A stretch of DNA of 7,152 bases. Origin: Chitinophagaceae bacterium (GTDB taxonomy: Bacteria > Bacteroidota > Bacteroidia > Chitinophagales > Chitinophagaceae). Location: assembly GCA_026785745.1 (NCBI GenBank), contig JAJAZO010000079.1:1-7152 (forward strand). Direction: 5' to 3'. The notes below the pieces were generated by a model that saw nothing but the letters and a program-made list of their open reading frames with translations, had not been told where the DNA came from and did not search any database. This document shows, piece after piece, positions 4,981 through 7,152 of this stretch (position 1 is its first letter; every line of letters starts with the position of its first letter). Both the position numbers and the translations under genes were made by a program.

Positions 4981-5774
4981 CAGATTGCAACCGGAGCTTT
5001 TATCCCCGCATGGCATTCATAATTTTCCAACGTAAAATCTTCAAATTTAAAATCAAAAATATTGTTGACTGCAGGATTTAGTTTCATAGTTGGCAAAGGA
5101 AAAGGTTTTCTGCTTAATTGAAGACTTACCTGTTCTTTATGATTGTTGTAAATATGTACATCACCAAATGTGTGTACAAAGTCGCCGGGCTCTAAGTCAC
5201 AAACCTGTGCAATCATCATTGTCAGTAATGCGTAAGAAGCGATATTAAAAGGAACACCGAGAAATACATCCGCACTTCGTTGATATAACTGGCAACTTAA
5301 TTTTCCATCAGCCACATAAAACTGGAACATATTATGACAAGGCATCAATGCCATTGCCGGCAAATCAGCCACATTCCATGCACTTATTATTAAGCGGCGA
5401 CTATCCGGATTCTTTTTTATCTGGACAATCAAATCACTAACCTGATCAATTACTTTTCCATCTCTGCCTTCCCAGCTTCTCCATTGTTTACCATAGACGG
5501 GACCGAGATCTCCATTTTCATCAGCCCATTCATCCCAAATCTTCACTCCATGTTCCTTCAGATAAGCAATATTTGTTTCTCCTTTTAAAAACCAGAGCAA
5601 CTCATGAATAATACTTTTCAGGTGAACTTTTTTGGTGGTCACTAGTGGAAATCCTTTTTGCAGATCAAACCGCATCTGATAGCCAAAACAACTTTGCGTA
5701 CCAGTACCTGTACGGTCTGTTTTATGGGTGCCTGTATCTAAAATATGCTGAAGAAGGTCAAGATATTGCTGCAT
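4980..5774 (-). CDS. thyA: Thymidylate synthase
   Basis: Makes dTMP from dUMP using methylene-tetrahydrofolate as both carbon donor and reductant, leaving dihydrofolate for FolA. The product is 264 aa, the same length as E. coli ThyA, and can be aligned to it almost without gaps. Visible residues are [11 protein letters not shown] (21-31) with phosphate-binding Arg21, Glu58 in [16 protein letters not shown], Trp80 in [20 protein letters not shown] (79-98), [10 protein letters not shown] (125-134) with the partner-subunit arginines 126 and 127, the catalytic Cys146 in [31 protein letters not shown] (165-184) with Asp169 and Asn177, and the His207/Tyr209 pair in DVHIYNNH. The C terminus GIKAPVAI is canonical. 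The first base of its TGA stop is the neighbour of the cassette boundary. It is the first minus-strand gene after a 250-bp divergent spacer, so its promoter probably leads the cluster. Confidence 0.99.
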   Translation of the reverse strand: MQQYLDLLQHILDTGTHKTDRTGTGTQSCFGYQMRFDLQKGFPLVTTKKVHLKSIIHELLWFLKGETNIAYLKEHGVKIWDEWADENGDLGPVYGKQWRSWEGRDGKVIDQVSDLIVQIKKNPDSRRLIISAWNVADLPAMALMPCHNMFQFYVADGKLSCQLYQRSADVFLGVPFNIASYALLTMMIAQVCDLEPGDFVHTFGDVHIYNNHKEQVSLQLSRKPFPLPTMKLNPAVNNIFDFKFEDFTLENYECHAGIKAPVAI

Positions 5775-5854
5775 GGGTGCAAATTAGGAAGAAAGCCCGG
5801 AGCTGTAAGCTATGAATTATGAGATGTGGGCAAGCTGTGGATTGCAAGTGTGTT

Positions 5855-5862
5855 TAAATTTG
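5855..5862 (+). promoter_or_regulatory. Possible Bacteroidota -7 box (TAAATTTG)
   Basis: An exact match to the TAnnTTTG consensus of primary-sigma promoters in Bacteroidota, reading rightward. A properly spaced -33 TTTG is not evident (the only TTG, at 5842-5844, is too close). If used, it would give a leader of about 155 nt for the 339-aa gene that contains the inverted-repeat unit. Confidence 0.3.
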
Positions 5863-5943
5863 AACCACATAGGATATAGAACACAATAGAAAGACACATA
5901 GACTATGTGAAGCCTAAACTCCTATCTGCCCAAGTGGTTCAAA
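5859..5943. repeat. 85-bp unit with 10-bp inverted ends and an inner palindrome
   Basis: The ends are TTTGAACCAC (5859-5868) and GTGGTTCAAA (5934-5943), a perfect inverted repeat. Inside is CACATAG-A-CTATGTG (5895-5909). A second CACATAG at 5866-5872 can pair with the same CTATGTG, so two alternative stems are possible. ATAG also recurs at 5869, 5876, 5887 and 5898. The composition resembles the GAACCACATAG-type repeats seen in spacers of Chitinophagaceae-like genomes. Confidence 0.6.
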
Positions 5944-5950
5944 CAGATAC

Positions 5951-5966
5951 GCTGCCAGATTGCAGC
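5951..5966. repeat. Small hairpin GCTGC-CAGATT-GCAGC
   Basis: A perfect 5-bp stem with a 6-base loop, about 60 bp upstream of the 339-aa gene. It may be chance or part of the leader. No T run follows, so it is not a terminator. Confidence 0.25.
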
Positions 5967-5994
5967 ATTCATGCAACGAAAGAGGTCTTGATTG

Positions 5995-6002
5995 TATCTT
6001 TA
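5995..6002 (+). promoter_or_regulatory. Possible -7 box close to the 339-aa gene (TATCTTTA)
   Basis: Matches TAnnTTTG at all fixed positions but the last. It would give a leader of roughly 15-20 nt before the ATG at 6025. No good -33 element is visible at the expected distance, so this is a weak candidate. Confidence 0.25.
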
Positions 6003-6024
6003 CCCATCGTTTTAAAACTTAATT

Positions 6025-7044
6025 ATGAACTTATTTAGTGCAAAATCAATTGTTGTTTTAATCTGTTCAATTTTTACAATAAATCAAACCGGTTTCAGCC
6101 AACCCGTAACTATTGCCGATACCACAAAACCTGACAAGCATATTACCATCCTTAATAATAAAATATTTTTAAATTTTCCTGCTGCCGCTGTAGTTAGCCC
6201 CAGGGTGGCCGATATAATGGCTGCCGACCCAAATGAAAATAAAGAAACACGGATCATAATGGAAAATGGTAAAATGCGGATGGTGTTCATGGCCCAGGAA
6301 TTATTTGCCCTTAGCGGAAAAACACTGTTTGATGATATTGCTAAAGAAGTGGAACCTGATTTTGATTTTACAAGAAAGATATTATCTGACAACGATTCTT
6401 TGCTGGCTATTCTGTCCACTCCTACCTTATTCGATTCTACCGCAAGTGCTATATTGGTAAACAGCTTGCTGATAAAATCTCCCGACAATACTGTAAGCCG
6501 GATTGATGTGTATATAAACCCTGATGCGTTTTCATTAAAAAGTGAATATGCCCGGCTATCGGAGAATATTTTTAAAACAATTTCGAAAGGATCAAGAAGA
6601 ATTAACCTGGAGGCAAAGGAAGAAAGCTATAAGATATTTGGGACCAACAGTAAGTTCCTTTTCAAACTTCCCAAAAACTATTTTGTTTCTGTTGATGAGA
6701 AATATGACTTCGGTGTGTTTAAATTAAATAAGTTTAAAAACCTGCTGACGGATACCACTTATACCAGCATTACCATTTATGCAGGCCGCCACCCTTCTTA
6801 TTTTCATAAAGAATATGGATACACAGAAGACAAAGCCGTAAAAGCAAAAGGGCAATTCTTACAAAGCCCTGTTGACTGGTTGTATTTTAAAGACGATGCA
6901 CAAAATTTTTACCTGAAAGAACAGTTCATTCCTTCGGATGCTATTGAAAAAGGACTTATACTGCATGTGGCCATACTCAGTAATAAAAAAGAAGTGCTGG
7001 AAGAACTGGTAAAAATTGCTGAGGGGGTAAAGATTGTGAAATAA
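6025..7044 (+). CDS. Secreted protein of unknown function, possibly two related alpha/beta domains
   Basis: I do not recognise this 339-aa protein. It begins with a clear Sec-type signal peptide: Lys7, a hydrophobic stretch (SIVVLICSIFTI, 8-19) and a likely cleavage after FSQ (24-26). No lipobox is present, since Cys14 lies in the hydrophobic core, so the mature protein should be periplasmic or exported. The mature part looks like two similar halves. Each starts with a strand carrying a (F)xFP or FKLP turn (KIFLNFP 46-52; KFLFKLPKNY 210-219) and ends with a strand plus helix (VYINPDAFSLKSEYARLSENIFKTI; ILHVAILSNKKEVLEELVKIA). This layout recalls PsbP/DcrB-like folds, but that is inference from pattern only. 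There are no catalytic motifs or other membrane segments. It is transcribed away from the thyA cluster. It probably starts at 6025, because the signal peptide begins there. Confidence 0.88.
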   Translation: MNLFSAKSIVVLICSIFTINQTGFSQPVTIADTTKPDKHITILNNKIFLNFPAAAVVSPRVADIMAADPNENKETRIIMENGKMRMVFMAQELFALSGKTLFDDIAKEVEPDFDFTRKILSDNDSLLAILSTPTLFDSTASAILVNSLLIKSPDNTVSRIDVYINPDAFSLKSEYARLSENIFKTISKGSRRINLEAKEESYKIFGTNSKFLFKLPKNYFVSVDEKYDFGVFKLNKFKNLLTDTTYTSITIYAGRHPSYFHKEYGYTEDKAVKAKGQFLQSPVDWLYFKDDAQNFYLKEQFIPSDAIEKGLILHVAILSNKKEVLEELVKIAEGVKIVK

Positions 7045-7063
7045 AAAGGGGCTGATAAATTCT

Positions 7064-7152
7064 TTATGAGCCGTTCCGCCTTTCCAATCCTTTTTTTATC
7101 AAGCCTAATTCTCTTCCTGTTTGTCCTTTCACCGAAGTATTCTCCTGTGCCC
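7064..7152 (-). CDS. Possible 3' end of a convergent gene (partial)
   Basis: On the minus strand a frame enters from the right edge and ends with TAA at 7064-7066. It encodes a hydrophilic tail including SVKGQTGRELGLIKKGLE and then RRNGS. The strand is purine-rich and its codons (GAA, AAA, GGA, TTA, TTG) resemble those of the confident genes here, which favours this reading. It would converge on the 339-aa gene with a 19-bp gap, though no bidirectional terminator hairpin is visible there. I cannot name the family from 28 residues. It competes with the plus-strand reading of the same bases; only one is likely to be real. Confidence 0.35.
   Translation of the reverse strand, partial: AQENTSVKGQTGRELGLIKKGLERRNGS
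7066..7152 (+). CDS. Possible 5' end of a downstream gene with signal/anchor sequence (partial)
   Basis: An ATG 21 bp after the 339-aa gene opens 29 codons running off the window: MSRSAFPILFLSSLILFLF, then VLSPKYSPVP. This reads as a basic start plus a long hydrophobic segment, that is, a signal peptide or membrane anchor. Against it, the antisense of a lysine- and glutamate-rich tail naturally looks hydrophobic, and the leucine codons include CTA and CTC, which look uncommon in the neighbours. It is the alternative to the minus-strand partial gene at the same place. Confidence 0.28.
   Translation, partial: MSRSAFPILFLSSLILFLFVLSPKYSPVP

Larger units (their letters stand above)
5775..6024. 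other. Divergent intergenic region between thyA and the secreted-protein gene
   Basis: This 250-bp noncoding spacer must hold the promoters for thyA (leftward) and the 339-aa gene (rightward). It contains an 85-bp unit with inverted ends (5859-5943), a TAAATTTG box at its left edge, a small GCTGC/GCAGC hairpin (5951-5966) and a TATCTTTA box near the right-hand gene. No convincing promoter was found on the minus strand for thyA; CATAAT lies upstream but without a well-spaced partner. No RNA gene was recognised. Confidence 0.7.

Noticed and set aside
4006..5774. Fused bifunctional DHFR-thymidylate synthase
   Set aside because: Two full-length separate enzymes with their own starts and stops, with another gene between them.
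5775..6024. Riboswitch or small RNA upstream of thyA
   Set aside because: Inverted repeats exist, but no known riboswitch core or terminator-like 3' end could be recognised.
6084..6488. Minus-strand 134-codon frame within the 339-aa gene
   Set aside because: The opposite strand has a signal peptide and a coherent full-length protein; this frame is its shadow.

Overview
The window looks like chromosomal DNA of a member of the Bacteroidota, probably Chitinophagaceae or a close relative. The reasons are the AT-rich composition, the split (three-gene) proton-translocating transhydrogenase, a Bacteroidota-type methyltransferase, a promoter-like TAnnTTTG box, and many short palindromic intergenic repeats. 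The placement is inferred from sequence character, not from a database match.

Seven genes run leftward (minus strand) in the order thyA (4980-5774), four-helix-bundle/IVS-type protein (4546-4956), folA (4006-4500), class I SAM methyltransferase (3174-3986), pntAA (1995-3107), pntAB (1679-1993), pntB (65-1474). Most gaps are 1-66 bp, so much of this could be one or two operons. ThyA turns dUMP into dTMP and leaves dihydrofolate; FolA reduces that back to tetrahydrofolate with NADPH. PntAA/PntAB/PntB form a membrane complex that uses the proton gradient to make NADPH from NADH. The link between the two modules is plausible but inferred. To the right, a 250-bp divergent intergenic region leads to a rightward gene for a secreted 339-aa protein of unknown function (6025-7044). 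The last ~90 bp is open on both strands and holds the edge of another gene.

The most interesting structure is repeat-driven. (1) The four-helix-bundle gene sits in a 482-bp unit (4499-4980) whose ends are inverted repeats reaching into the folA start codon and the thyA stop codon. Taking the unit out in silico leaves a clean TGATG stop/start overlap, so it looks like a cassette inserted exactly at a thyA-folA junction. (2) A 199-bp unit with CCCTAAATCC/GGATTTAGGG ends (1486-1684) separates pntAB from pntB; it supplies the pntAB stop codon and part of the pntB Shine-Dalgarno sequence. (3) Short repeat sequences also lie inside coding regions: a dispersed-repeat-like segment in the methyltransferase gene and a five-unit 7-bp array in pntAA. 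(4) An 85-bp unit with 10-bp inverted ends fills the thyA upstream region.

No rRNA, tRNA, CRISPR array, transposase or convincing intrinsic terminator was seen.
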